This document shows, in pieces, positions 56,823-64,000 of a DNA stretch of 64,000 nucleotides (positions within the stretch are counted from its first letter, which is position 1; each line of letters begins with the position of its first letter). The notes under the pieces are model-generated. The model searched no databases. It worked only from the letters and a program-made list of their open reading frames with translations, and had not been told where the DNA came from. The position numbers and the translations under genes are program-made. Origin of the DNA: Catenuloplanes indicus (GTDB lineage Bacteria; Actinomycetota; Actinomycetes; Mycobacteriales; Micromonosporaceae). The stretch is taken from positions 8,104,501 to 8,168,500 of the forward strand of contig NZ_JAUSUZ010000001.1 of assembly GCF_030813715.1 (NCBI RefSeq). Reading direction: 5' to 3'.

Positions 56823-57290
56823 ATGAACGCCGAGATCCTGCAGTTGCTGGCCTCGCCGGTGCACCGGTTCGAGGGCCGCCCGCAGGACGGCCCGGCTCCG
56901 GCACCGGCGGGCGAGCTGCGCGACTCGGTGCTGGTCCGGGCCGGCCTGGGCATTGTCGGCGATCGCTACTTCGGCCACCCGGCGCACCGCGACGCGAGCA
57001 TCACGCTGATCGCGGCCGAGTCGCTGCCGCCCGGCGCCGGGCTCGCCGAGGTGCGCCGCAACGTGCTGCTGACCGGCGTGCCGGTCGACGAGCTGGTCGG
57101 CACGGTGCTCACGCTGGACTCCGGCGACGGCCCGGTGCGGCTGCGGGTCAACCGCGCGGCGCACCCGTGCGCGTGGATGGACGTCACGATCGCCCCGGGC
57201 GCGTGGCGCGCACTGCGCCGGCGCGGCGGCGTCCGCTGCACACCGCTGGACGACGGGCTGCTCCGCACCGGCCCGGTCACCATCTCCTGA
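56823..57290 (+). CDS. MOSC domain protein
   Basis: A 155-residue MOSC (molybdenum-cofactor sulfurase C-terminal) fold protein. VLVRAGLGIVGDRYFGHPAHRDASITLIAAESL, RRNVLLTGVPVDELVGTVLTLDSG and NRAAHPCAWMDVTIAPGAWRALRRRGGVRCTPLDDG are the domain's strands; the Cys in HPCAWMD occupies the position of the conserved sulfur-carrying Cys. Members bind molybdenum cofactor or act on sulfur transfer. It is divergent from the antiporter. No molybdoenzyme gene is nearby. Confidence 0.85.
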   Translation: MNAEILQLLASPVHRFEGRPQDGPAPAPAGELRDSVLVRAGLGIVGDRYFGHPAHRDASITLIAAESLPPGAGLAEVRRNVLLTGVPVDELVGTVLTLDSGDGPVRLRVNRAAHPCAWMDVTIAPGAWRALRRRGGVRCTPLDDGLLRTGPVTIS

Positions 57291-57385
57291 CCGGCCCGGC
57301 CCGACGTCTCGCCGGCGCCGCGTCGCCGGGAAATGTCGCCGAACACCGACACACCGTTGTCGCGGTGGGGCCCGAGAGTGGCGGC

Positions 57386-57790
57386 ATGACCGAGAACACG
57401 ACACCCGCAGCCACGATCGACTCCAGCGCCCGGCGGTCCCTGGACCTGTGGCTGACGATGTGGAACGGCGACGGCGAGATCGCGCGACAGATCTGCGCCG
57501 ACGACTTCCGCATCCATTTCGCCGTGACCGAGTCCGACGGGTCGACTCCCGCGGACGACATCCGCACCGCCGACGACTTCGCGCGGTACCTCGCCTGGTG
57601 GCACGGGCAGCATCCGGGTGTCGTCTTCACGAACGTCGCGGACGCGATCGACGGTGACCACGGCCGGCTGCTGTGGGACATGCAGGCGGGCGAGCTTCTC
57701 GTGGGCGGTGTCGACGTGTTCGACTTCGCCGCGGACGGCCGGGTCCGGCGGGTCTGGTCGGTCGGCGGGCAGCGGAGCATGCGCAGCTGA
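57386..57790 (+). CDS. NTF2/SnoaL-like protein
   Basis: A 134-residue cone-shaped alpha+beta barrel protein: LDLWLTMWNGDGEIARQICADDFRIHFAV, then DDFARYLAWWHGQHPGVVFTNVADAIDGDHGRLLWDM and GGVDVFDFAADGRVRRVWSVGG, the common end motif of SnoaL-like ketosteroid isomerase relatives. Possible roles are cyclase, isomerase or ligand binder. Residues for a known activity cannot be picked out. A WYL regulator follows after 30 nt. Confidence 0.78.
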   Translation: MTENTTPAATIDSSARRSLDLWLTMWNGDGEIARQICADDFRIHFAVTESDGSTPADDIRTADDFARYLAWWHGQHPGVVFTNVADAIDGDHGRLLWDMQAGELLVGGVDVFDFAADGRVRRVWSVGGQRSMRS

Positions 57791-57820
57791 CGCGCGACCC
57801 GGCTCTGCCAGACTCGGGGG

Positions 57821-58522
57821 ATGAAGCGAGCCGAGCGGCAGTACGCCCTCGTCGACCTGCTCCGCGGAGCACGCCGGCCGTGGTCCGCCGCTCGGCTCGC
57901 CGGCGAGTTCGGCGTGTCCGCACGCACCATCGAACGCGACATCGGATCACTCCAGCGGGCCGGGGTGCCGATCTACGCGGACCACGGCGCGGCGGGCGGC
58001 TACTCGATCCTGCGCGAGTATTCCTTGCCCCCGCTGAACCTGTCCGCCGCCGAGTCGCTCGCGGTGCTCGCCGGGCTCGCGCTGCTGGAGTCCTCGCCGT
58101 ACCAGGGGGCGGCCCGGCGCGCACGGGCCAAGATCGCTGGCGTGATGGACGAGGCACACCGGGCGCCCGTGCAGGAGATGCTCGGCATGATGCGGGTCGT
58201 CGACGCCGTGGCGCCGCCGGACGGCGCCGTGCCGCTCGGGATGCTGTCCGACGCGATCGCCGCCCGGCGGGTCGTGCGGCTCACCTACCTGGGCGAGACG
58301 GATGCCTCGGCCAGCACCGTGCGCGACGTCGAGACGATGGGGCTGCTGCGCGCGGGCGACGCGTGGATCCTCGCCGGCTGGTGCCGGCTCCGCGACGCGA
58401 TCCGCGGCTTCCGCATCGAGCGGATCAGCCGGTTCGAGATCCTCGACGAGGTCCCGCCGCCGCGCGACCCGGCGCTCCTCGACGCGGACCTCGCTCGGTG
58501 GCCGACCCGGCGCCTCGGCTGA
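57821..58522 (+). CDS. WYL domain transcriptional regulator
   Basis: A 233-residue DeoR/HTH_11-type regulator: ERQYALVDLLRGARRPWSAARLAGEFGVSARTIERDIGSLQRAGVPIYADHGAAGGYSI is the winged HTH, then a WYL domain (LRAGDAWILAGWCRLRDAIRGFRIERISRFEIL, with the GWCRLR variant of the WYL core). WYL domains bind ligands or nucleic acids and often control nearby enzymes; the adjacent NTF2-like gene is a candidate target. Confidence 0.9.
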   Translation: MKRAERQYALVDLLRGARRPWSAARLAGEFGVSARTIERDIGSLQRAGVPIYADHGAAGGYSILREYSLPPLNLSAAESLAVLAGLALLESSPYQGAARRARAKIAGVMDEAHRAPVQEMLGMMRVVDAVAPPDGAVPLGMLSDAIAARRVVRLTYLGETDASASTVRDVETMGLLRAGDAWILAGWCRLRDAIRGFRIERISRFEILDEVPPPRDPALLDADLARWPTRRLG

Positions 58523-58639
58523 ACCACGCCCCGGCCGGGCCGGCGCCCGGGAGACGACGCCCGGACGAGTCCCGGGGTCCTCCGGGCCGGGCCGGCCGCG
58601 GTCTCCTGACGCCGCGACCGTCGCGTGTGCCGCGGCTCG

Positions 58640-59413
58640 TCAGGCCCGGTAGCGGGACGCGAGCCGAGGGCTCTGCCCGCCGAACGCGGCCAGCTCCGCC
58701 GTGAACACCGAATCCAGCAGCCCGCGGTCCTCGACGCCGGGGGCGATGACGACCTCGCCGCGGCCGATGCCGGTCAGCGCGGCGGTGACCACGTCGGCGG
58801 CCGGCATGCGGGGGACGGCGGACAGGTCCATGCCCTGGACCGAGTGGAACTCGGTGGCGACGACGCCCGGGCAGACCACGTGTGCGGTCACGCCGGTGCC
58901 GTCCAGCTCCGCGTGCAGCGTCTGCGTCATCGTGAGCGCGTGGGCCAGCGTGCCGGCGTAGACGGCGCGGCGTGGCATCAGTGACGCCGGTGCCGGGCCG
59001 GAGAACGCGATCATGCCGGCCACCGCCACGACCGTGCCGGTGCCGCGGGAGATCATCCCGGGCAGCGCGGCGCGGGTGAGCATGGTCGGTGCGACCACCT
59101 TGACGTGCACCAGTTCGCGGGCCTTCGCGGCCGGCAGCGCGGACATCGGCATGTAGTGCGCCACGCCCGCGTTGTTGACCAGCATGGTCAGCGGCTCGCT
59201 CGCGCACAGCTCCGCGACCGTGTCCACGCCGGCGTCGGTGCCCAGGTCCGCGACGACGACCCGGACGTCGACGCCGGGCAGGGACGCCGCGAGCGCGTCG
59301 AGCCGGTCGCGGCGGCGCCCGGTCACGATCAGGTCGTGTCCGTCCGCGGCCAGGCGCTCCGCGAAAGCCTGCCCGATCCCGGACGACGCGCCGGTGACGA
59401 GTGCGAGTCCCAT
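58640..59413 (-). CDS. Short-chain dehydrogenase/reductase
   Basis: A 257-residue classical SDR: ALVTGASSGIGQAFA (NAD(P) loop TGxxxGxG), MLVNNAGV (NNAG), an active-site strand ending VVAVAGMIAF, where the usual catalytic Ser appears as AGM, and the Tyr in the segment AVYAGTLAHAL with the YxxxK Lys replaced (YAGTL). Ser and Lys of the triad are therefore not at their usual places and catalysis is uncertain. It lies downstream of a MerR gene on the same strand, about 100 nt away. Confidence 0.82.
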   Translation of the reverse strand: MGLALVTGASSGIGQAFAERLAADGHDLIVTGRRRDRLDALAASLPGVDVRVVVADLGTDAGVDTVAELCASEPLTMLVNNAGVAHYMPMSALPAAKARELVHVKVVAPTMLTRAALPGMISRGTGTVVAVAGMIAFSGPAPASLMPRRAVYAGTLAHALTMTQTLHAELDGTGVTAHVVCPGVVATEFHSVQGMDLSAVPRMPAADVVTAALTGIGRGEVVIAPGVEDRGLLDSVFTAELAAFGGQSPRLASRYRA

Positions 59414-59519
59414 GATCTATCCCCTTTTCCTGTCGTGCGGACAGGACCATGGTGTGCCGCGGCGCCCGGCGTACCCAGTGGATCGCTTTTCCTGGGTCTG
59501 TCAGGGCCGGTGTCGCGGT

Positions 59520-60443
59520 TCAGAGCGCGCCGACGGCGCGGTACAGCCAGACGGAGCCGAGGGCACCGGAGGGCCGGGGCGTGCCGTTGATCGTGGCGAC
59601 CAGTGCGTGGTAGCGGCCGAGCAGCGCGGTGCCGCGTGCGGTGTGCGGGCCGGGGTCCGCGTCGAGCACCTGCCGCCGGACGCGGTCGACGTCCGGGTCG
59701 CCGGTCAGCGTCGCGAGCGTCGTCACGTACCGGTTCGCCAGTTCCCGGGCGCGCGCGGAGTCGATCGGCTCGCCGCCCCGGGCCGCGATCATGGCCTCGG
59801 TGAGGATCCCGGCGAGCCGCTCCGCCTCCTCCTCCGGCCAGCGCTCGGCGCCGCGGAAGGTCTCCCGGAAGTAGCCGCGCACCGCGGACCGGAACGCGGG
59901 GTCGCGGACCGTGTCGGCCAGCTCGATCCACGCCTCCAGCTGTTCCACGGCCGGGTCGTCCGGCAGCCGGGGGCGCATGCGCACCAGCTCGCCGACCAGG
60001 TCCGCCAGGTCCAGGCCGGCGGTCACCTCGGTCCAGAACTCCTCGATCAGCCGGGCGCGGTCGTCGTCGGACATGGAGACCAGCTTGTGCATCAGATTCA
60101 CCTGTTCGGCCGGGGTCTGCTGGCGGACGACGGTGCGCAGGACCGCGCGCCGGGCCTGGAAGTCGCGCATCCGCGCCTCGAGCAGCTCCAGGTGCGCGGC
60201 GGCGAGGTCGTGCAGCGTGGTGCCGCCGGCCAGCAGCCGGCGGATCTCGTCCAGGCCGGCGCCGAGGTCGCGGAGCGTGCGGACCAGTTCCAGGCTCGCG
60301 ATCGCCCGTACGTCGTAGAGCCGGTAGCCGGCGTCGGTGTGCCCGCTGGGCGCGATGACGCCGGCGTCCGCGTAGTACCGGATGGCGCTGACGCTCAGGC
60401 CGGTGCGCCGCGCCACGTCTCCGATCGGGTAGAGCTCGTTCAT
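59520..60443 (-). CDS. MerR family regulator with long effector domain
   Basis: A 307-residue MerR protein: YPIGDVARRTGLSVSAIRYYADAGVIAPSGHTDAGYRLYDVRAIASLELVRTLRDLGAGLDEIRRLLAGG is the DNA-binding half with its coiled-coil helix. The remaining 200 residues, rich in helices (DDPAVEQLEAWIELADTVRDPAFRSAVRGYFRETFRG), are a ligand-binding domain as in TipAL-type regulators. An upstream CTCAAG-n3-CTCGAG repeat near 60461-60475, with TTGACT on the minus strand, resembles a MerR operator in a stretched promoter. The SDR is the probable target. Confidence 0.9.
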   Translation of the reverse strand: MNELYPIGDVARRTGLSVSAIRYYADAGVIAPSGHTDAGYRLYDVRAIASLELVRTLRDLGAGLDEIRRLLAGGTTLHDLAAAHLELLEARMRDFQARRAVLRTVVRQQTPAEQVNLMHKLVSMSDDDRARLIEEFWTEVTAGLDLADLVGELVRMRPRLPDDPAVEQLEAWIELADTVRDPAFRSAVRGYFRETFRGAERWPEEEAERLAGILTEAMIAARGGEPIDSARARELANRYVTTLATLTGDPDVDRVRRQVLDADPGPHTARGTALLGRYHALVATINGTPRPSGALGSVWLYRAVGAL

Positions 60444-60586
60444 ACCGATCACTCTGGCGTCTCAAGCCGCTCGAGAGTCAATTCCCCGACGGAAACCGGC
60501 CGCAACCGCCCCGCCGGGCGCGGCGTGTTCCTCACGTAGAGCGGCTGACACACGGGGGCAGCCGCCGATCAGCAGGAGGAACAGCC

Positions 60587-61585
60587 GTGAACAGTCCAAT
60601 GAGGACGATTGCGCCCATGCTCGTCGCCGCCGGCATGCTCGGCACCGTCGCGCTGACCGCCGCACCGGCCGGGGCCGCGCCGGCCGGGACTACGGCCGCG
60701 AAGTGCCGCATCGCCTACCTGCCGGTGCCGGACGGCGCCGACGTCCACAGCACGGTCATCGCGGGCGGGGACGTCACCGGGCGGTACGCGGTCGGCAGCG
60801 TCACGTACGGCTTCGGCACCGAGCAGGTGATCTGGAAGGACGGCGCGGTCAGCGTGCCGTCGCTGCCGTTCGGCGAGGGCAAGCTGGACGACGTGAACTC
60901 GTCCGGCGTCGCGGTCGGCTACGGGCTCACCATGAACTACGACTCCGTCCCGGTGGCCTGGTCGGAGGCGACCGGCCTCCAGGAGCTGACGGTGCCGGAG
61001 GAGGGCTGGTCGGGCCGGGCCTTCGCGATCAACTCACGCGGCGACATCGCCGGCACGGTGTACGACAAGTCGGACTACGACGGCACCCAGGTCGCCGTGG
61101 TCTGGCCGGCCGGTGCGCCCGGCACGATCGAGGTCCTGCCGGCCGAGGGCCCGCACTACGCGGTCGACATCGACGAGGACGGCACCGTCCTGGCGCACGC
61201 CGGCAGCTTCGTGTGGAGCCCCGGCGGGTCCACGGTCTGGGACCGGGCCGGCGACGACGTCCGGCAGCTCGGCGAGCGGTCCTTCGGCTCGACGATCAGC
61301 GGCGGCTACGTCCTCCACTCCAAGGACACCGCGGACGGCACCCGGTACGTGGTGCTCGACCTGGACGGCCGGAGCCGGGACGTGCGTCACCTCGACATCG
61401 CGGCGACGATCAACCGCCACGGCGACGTCGCGGGTCAGGGCACGGTCATCGAGCGCCGCAACGGCTCCACCATCCCGCTCCAGCTCCCGGCGGGCACCGT
61501 CGCCTGGGTCACCGCCCTCAGCGACACCGGCACCGCCTACGGCACCGCCGCCGGCCTGCCGGCCATGTGGAAGAACTGCCGCTAG
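60587..61585 (+). CDS. Secreted HAF-repeat/beta-propeller-like protein
   Basis: A 332-residue precursor with a signal peptide (MNSPMRTIAPMLVAAGMLGTVALTAAPAGA). The mature part is built of short repeats: DVNSSGVAVGYG, AINSRGDIAGTVYD, ATINRHGDVAGQG and ALSDTGTAYGTA, i.e. the (I/V)NxxGxVAG motif of HAF-type extracellular repeats that form propellers. Two Cys (one near the start, one before the end) may close the ring. The GTG start has AGGAGGA upstream. Partner or ligand unknown. Confidence 0.78.
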   Translation: MNSPMRTIAPMLVAAGMLGTVALTAAPAGAAPAGTTAAKCRIAYLPVPDGADVHSTVIAGGDVTGRYAVGSVTYGFGTEQVIWKDGAVSVPSLPFGEGKLDDVNSSGVAVGYGLTMNYDSVPVAWSEATGLQELTVPEEGWSGRAFAINSRGDIAGTVYDKSDYDGTQVAVVWPAGAPGTIEVLPAEGPHYAVDIDEDGTVLAHAGSFVWSPGGSTVWDRAGDDVRQLGERSFGSTISGGYVLHSKDTADGTRYVVLDLDGRSRDVRHLDIAATINRHGDVAGQGTVIERRNGSTIPLQLPAGTVAWVTALSDTGTAYGTAAGLPAMWKNCR

Positions 61586-62121
61586 AGCACGACGCGACCC
61601 GGGGCCGGCACGGCCTGCCCCGGGTTCGCCGCGGCCCCGCGGGCACGGACGTGGCGGTGGCCGCCGTCGCGGCCGGGGGCCTCCGGGGGCAGCGTCTCGG
61701 CGTACCGGTAGCCGGACTTGACCGCGACCCGGCAGGACGCCGGGTTGCCCAGACGGTGGAACAGGTCGATCGCGGCCAGCCCGGGGAACTCGACGAACGC
61801 CCAGCCGGTCAGCAGGCCCACCGCGCGCGGTGCGACGCCCCGGCCACGGGCGGCCGCGACGGTCCAGTAGCCGACCTCGCCCCGCGGGCCGGCCGGGTCC
61901 GGGCGCTTCAGCGCGACCGTGCCCAGCACCAGCGCGTCCTTGACCACGGCGAAGCCGTAGCGGGTGCCGGCGGCCCAGCCCTCGTCGTGCATGGCGATCC
62001 AGGCCGACGCCTCCGCGGGCGTGGTGCAGTGCAGCCGGGTGCCGGCGCGCAGCACCGGGTCGGCGTACGCGTCGACGAGCGCGGGCACGTCGGCCGCCAC
62101 CCAGCGGCGCAGCTCGATCAT
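61582..62121 (-). CDS. GNAT family N-acetyltransferase (RimJ-like)
   Basis: A 179-residue acetyltransferase: IELRRWVAADVPALVDAYADPVLR opens the fold, GEVGYWTVAAARGRGVAPRAVGLLTGWAF carries the acetyl-CoA motif (R/Q-x-x-G-x-G/A), and IDLFHRLGNPASCRVAVKSGYRYAE is the Asn-containing end typical of RimJ/RimL-like enzymes. Substrate probably an amine on a protein or a small molecule. The 3' end overlaps the convergent secreted-protein gene by four bases. Confidence 0.88.
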   Translation of the reverse strand: MIELRRWVAADVPALVDAYADPVLRAGTRLHCTTPAEASAWIAMHDEGWAAGTRYGFAVVKDALVLGTVALKRPDPAGPRGEVGYWTVAAARGRGVAPRAVGLLTGWAFVEFPGLAAIDLFHRLGNPASCRVAVKSGYRYAETLPPEAPGRDGGHRHVRARGAAANPGQAVPAPGRVVL

Positions 62122-62207
62122 GAACGGACTCTAGACGTACCCCCGAATGGGTCTGAAAAGCGGCAGCTGGGTATCTCGGGACCGGACGCGCGCAGTAGAA
62201 ACGATGG

Positions 62208-64000
62208 ATGCGGAGCGTCAGCGAGATCGATGTCGAGCGGCTGACCGGGCGGGCGTTCCATCCGTCGCCGGTGGCCTGGGAGGACGAGGTCCTCTACTTC
62301 CTGATGGTGGACCGGTTCTCGGACGGGCGGGAGCGGGACTGGCGGGACAACGACGGCGTGTCGGTCGCGTTCGGCGAGACGCCGCGGCTGCGGCCGGAGA
62401 ACCACGGCAACGCGCTGGGCACCGAGGCGGAGCGCGCAGCCTGGCGGGACGCGGGCGAGCGGTTCACCGGCGGCACACTGCGCGGCTTGCGTGGCAAGCT
62501 CGGCTACCTGCGCCGGCTGGGGATCACCGCGGTCTGGGTCAGCCCGATCCTGAAGCAGGTGCCGGGCGTGGAGAGCTACCACGGGTACGGCACGCAGGAC
62601 TTCCTCGACGTGGACCCGCGCTTCGGCACCCCGGACGACCTGCGCGACCTGGTGGCGACCGCGCACGCGATGGGCATCCGGGTGATCCTGGACGTGGTGC
62701 TCAACCACACCGGCGACGTGTTCGACTACGCGGTCCCGGCGCCGGTCTGGGACGGCTCGACGTTCCCGGTCGCGGGCTTCCGGGACACCGACGGCAAGCC
62801 GGTCCTGCCGTTCGGGCCGCTCACCGACAGGGACACCGGTGTGTGGCCGGCCGAGCTGCAGACGCTGGAGACGTTCACCCGGGAGGGCCGGATCCAGGAC
62901 TGGGACCGCTGGCCGGAGTATCTGCGCGGCGACTTCCAGACGCTCAAGGACGTGGCGCTGCTGCGCCCGGACGGCTCGCCGTCACCGGCGCTGGCCGCGC
63001 TGACCCGGGCGTACCAGTTCTGGCTCGCGTTCGCCGACCTGGACGGCTTCCGGGTGGACACGGTCAAGCACATGGACCCGGCCGCGGCCCGCTACTTCGC
63101 GTCCGCGATCCACGAGTTCGCGGCCAGCATCGGCAAGGAGAACTTCTACCTGATCGCGGAGATCACCGGACCGCGCTCGTTCGCGTTCCGGACGTTGCAG
63201 GCGGTCGGCATGGACGCGGCGCTCGGCATCGCCGACGTGCAGGACCACCTGGAGTGGCTGGTCAAGGGCCGGCAGAACCCGGTCGACTACTTCGGGCTGT
63301 TCCGGGACGCGCTGCAGGACGGCAAGGACTCGCACACCTGGTACCGCAATCGCGTGGTGACCGGCTTCGACGACCACGACCAGGTGCGCAAGGGCGCGCG
63401 GAAGGCCCGGTTCGCCGCGACCGAGCACGGTGACCGGCTGGCCGTGGCCGCGCTCGCGCTGAACGCGGCCACGCTCGGCATCCCGTGCGTCTACTACGGC
63501 ACCGAGCAGCTGTTCGACGGCGCGGGCGGCGACGACCGGTACATCCGGGAGGCGATGTTCGGCGGCGCGTTCGGGCCGTTCCGCAGCCGCGGCCGGCACG
63601 CGTTCGACGAGGACCACCCGGTTTACCGCGGGCTCGCCCGGGTGCTGGCGCTGCGCCGCCGGGTGCCCGCGCTGCGCCGCGGCCGGCAGTACCTGCGGCC
63701 GATCTCCGGCGACGGTGTCTCGTTCGGCCCGCCGCAGATCATCGGCGACGGCCCGATGCGCGCCGTCGTGCCCTGGTCGCGTATCTTCGCCGGCCACGAG
63801 GTGCTGTGCGCGATCAACACGGACCCGTTCGCGCCGCGTACCGCGTGGGTGACCGTCGACCGTGATCTGCACCCGCCGGGCACGGAGCTGACCTGCCACT
63901 TCAACACCGACCAACACCTCGAGGGTACGGTCGTGCGCGCGGAACCCCGGAACGGTAGCGCGATCCCGGTCACCGTGCCGGCGGGGGGCTTCGTGGCGTA
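62208..64000 (+). CDS. GH13 alpha-amylase-family glycosidase (3' end outside window)
   Basis: The first 597 residues of a GH13 enzyme without signal peptide. VILDVVLNHTGD is conserved region I, DGFRVDTVKH region II with the nucleophile Asp, LIAEITG region III with the acid/base Glu, and TGFDDHDQ region IV, where the usual NHD reads DHD. PVAWEDEVLYFLMVDRFSDG and the later GTPDDLRDLVATAHAMGIR are other barrel landmarks. A cytoplasmic role in glycogen, maltooligosaccharide or trehalose metabolism is likely. The ATG at 62208 is chosen; the frame is open to the end of the window. Confidence 0.9.
   Translation, partial: MRSVSEIDVERLTGRAFHPSPVAWEDEVLYFLMVDRFSDGRERDWRDNDGVSVAFGETPRLRPENHGNALGTEAERAAWRDAGERFTGGTLRGLRGKLGYLRRLGITAVWVSPILKQVPGVESYHGYGTQDFLDVDPRFGTPDDLRDLVATAHAMGIRVILDVVLNHTGDVFDYAVPAPVWDGSTFPVAGFRDTDGKPVLPFGPLTDRDTGVWPAELQTLETFTREGRIQDWDRWPEYLRGDFQTLKDVALLRPDGSPSPALAALTRAYQFWLAFADLDGFRVDTVKHMDPAAARYFASAIHEFAASIGKENFYLIAEITGPRSFAFRTLQAVGMDAALGIADVQDHLEWLVKGRQNPVDYFGLFRDALQDGKDSHTWYRNRVVTGFDDHDQVRKGARKARFAATEHGDRLAVAALALNAATLGIPCVYYGTEQLFDGAGGDDRYIREAMFGGAFGPFRSRGRHAFDEDHPVYRGLARVLALRRRVPALRRGRQYLRPISGDGVSFGPPQIIGDGPMRAVVPWSRIFAGHEVLCAINTDPFAPRTAWVTVDRDLHPPGTELTCHFNTDQHLEGTVVRAEPRNGSAIPVTVPAGGFVA

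Overview
The window is high-GC (roughly 70-75%) DNA with GTG/TTG starts, ATGA-type gene overlaps, GC-rich terminators without long T-tracts, and mycothiol- and F420-type enzyme families. This points to an actinobacterium, most likely of the Micromonosporaceae (Actinoplanes/Catenuloplanes-like). The family-level placement is inference; the phylum is well supported by the block at 14.7-21.1 kb, which has the same gene order as Mycobacterium tuberculosis Rv1822-Rv1830 (CDP-alcohol phosphatidyltransferase, DUF881, small basic protein, DUF881, gcvH, garA-like FHA protein, ftsR-like MerR, bifunctional nuclease, second MerR).

Layout. 0-14.5 kb is a mosaic of single genes: the end of a polyprenyl synthetase, a mycothiol-dependent isomerase-like protein, a GT39-like membrane glycosyltransferase, a GNAT protein, a LacI regulator with three operator-like palindromes, a PAP2-like membrane protein, a membrane-anchored SRPBCC/CBM2-like chimera, an NmrA reductase divergent from its HxlR regulator, hydrolases, an azoreductase divergent from a MarR regulator, and a CapA-like lipoprotein. 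14.7-21.1 kb is the conserved core block. 21.4-27.7 kb holds an arginase-fold protein with altered metal ligands, a secreted protein, two tandem LLM flavin oxidoreductases (one fused to a berberine-bridge-type FAD oxidase) behind a perfect palindrome, and an ammonium transporter. 27.7-31.7 kb is eroded: ferredoxin, LTA-synthase-like protein and Dabb protein among three decayed genes. 31.7-36.5 kb is a MoxR/DUF58/VWA operon led by a membrane trypsin-like protease. 36.5-43.6 kb carries a barstar-like protein, an SseB-like protein, a MetF-like reductase, a STAS protein, a decayed AraC regulator, a secreted protein of unknown function, a TioE-type regulator, an erythromycin-esterase/DUF6194 fusion and a threonine dehydratase.

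44.0-46.4 kb is the most unusual stretch. Three tandem minus-strand tRNA-like genes share nearly identical D and T arms but carry different anticodons (CCA, GTC, CGC). They are followed by one membrane protein and then about 1.4 kb without a credible gene, containing several AT-rich palindromes, an 81-nt hairpin element and a 28-nt motif also found at 21.2 kb. 46.4-54.6 kb holds a TK1-type thymidine kinase and a four-gene FtsX-type ABC exporter (two very large permeases, two ATPases, one with a C-terminal AbrB-like domain). 54.6-64 kb returns to single genes: F420-type oxidoreductase, CPA1 antiporter, MOSC protein, NTF2-like protein, WYL regulator, SDR, MerR regulator, secreted HAF-repeat protein, GNAT protein, and a GH13 glycosidase cut by the window end.

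No CRISPR array, rRNA, intact transposase, prophage or complete secondary-metabolite cluster was seen. All functions are read from the sequence by family recognition; no database search was run.
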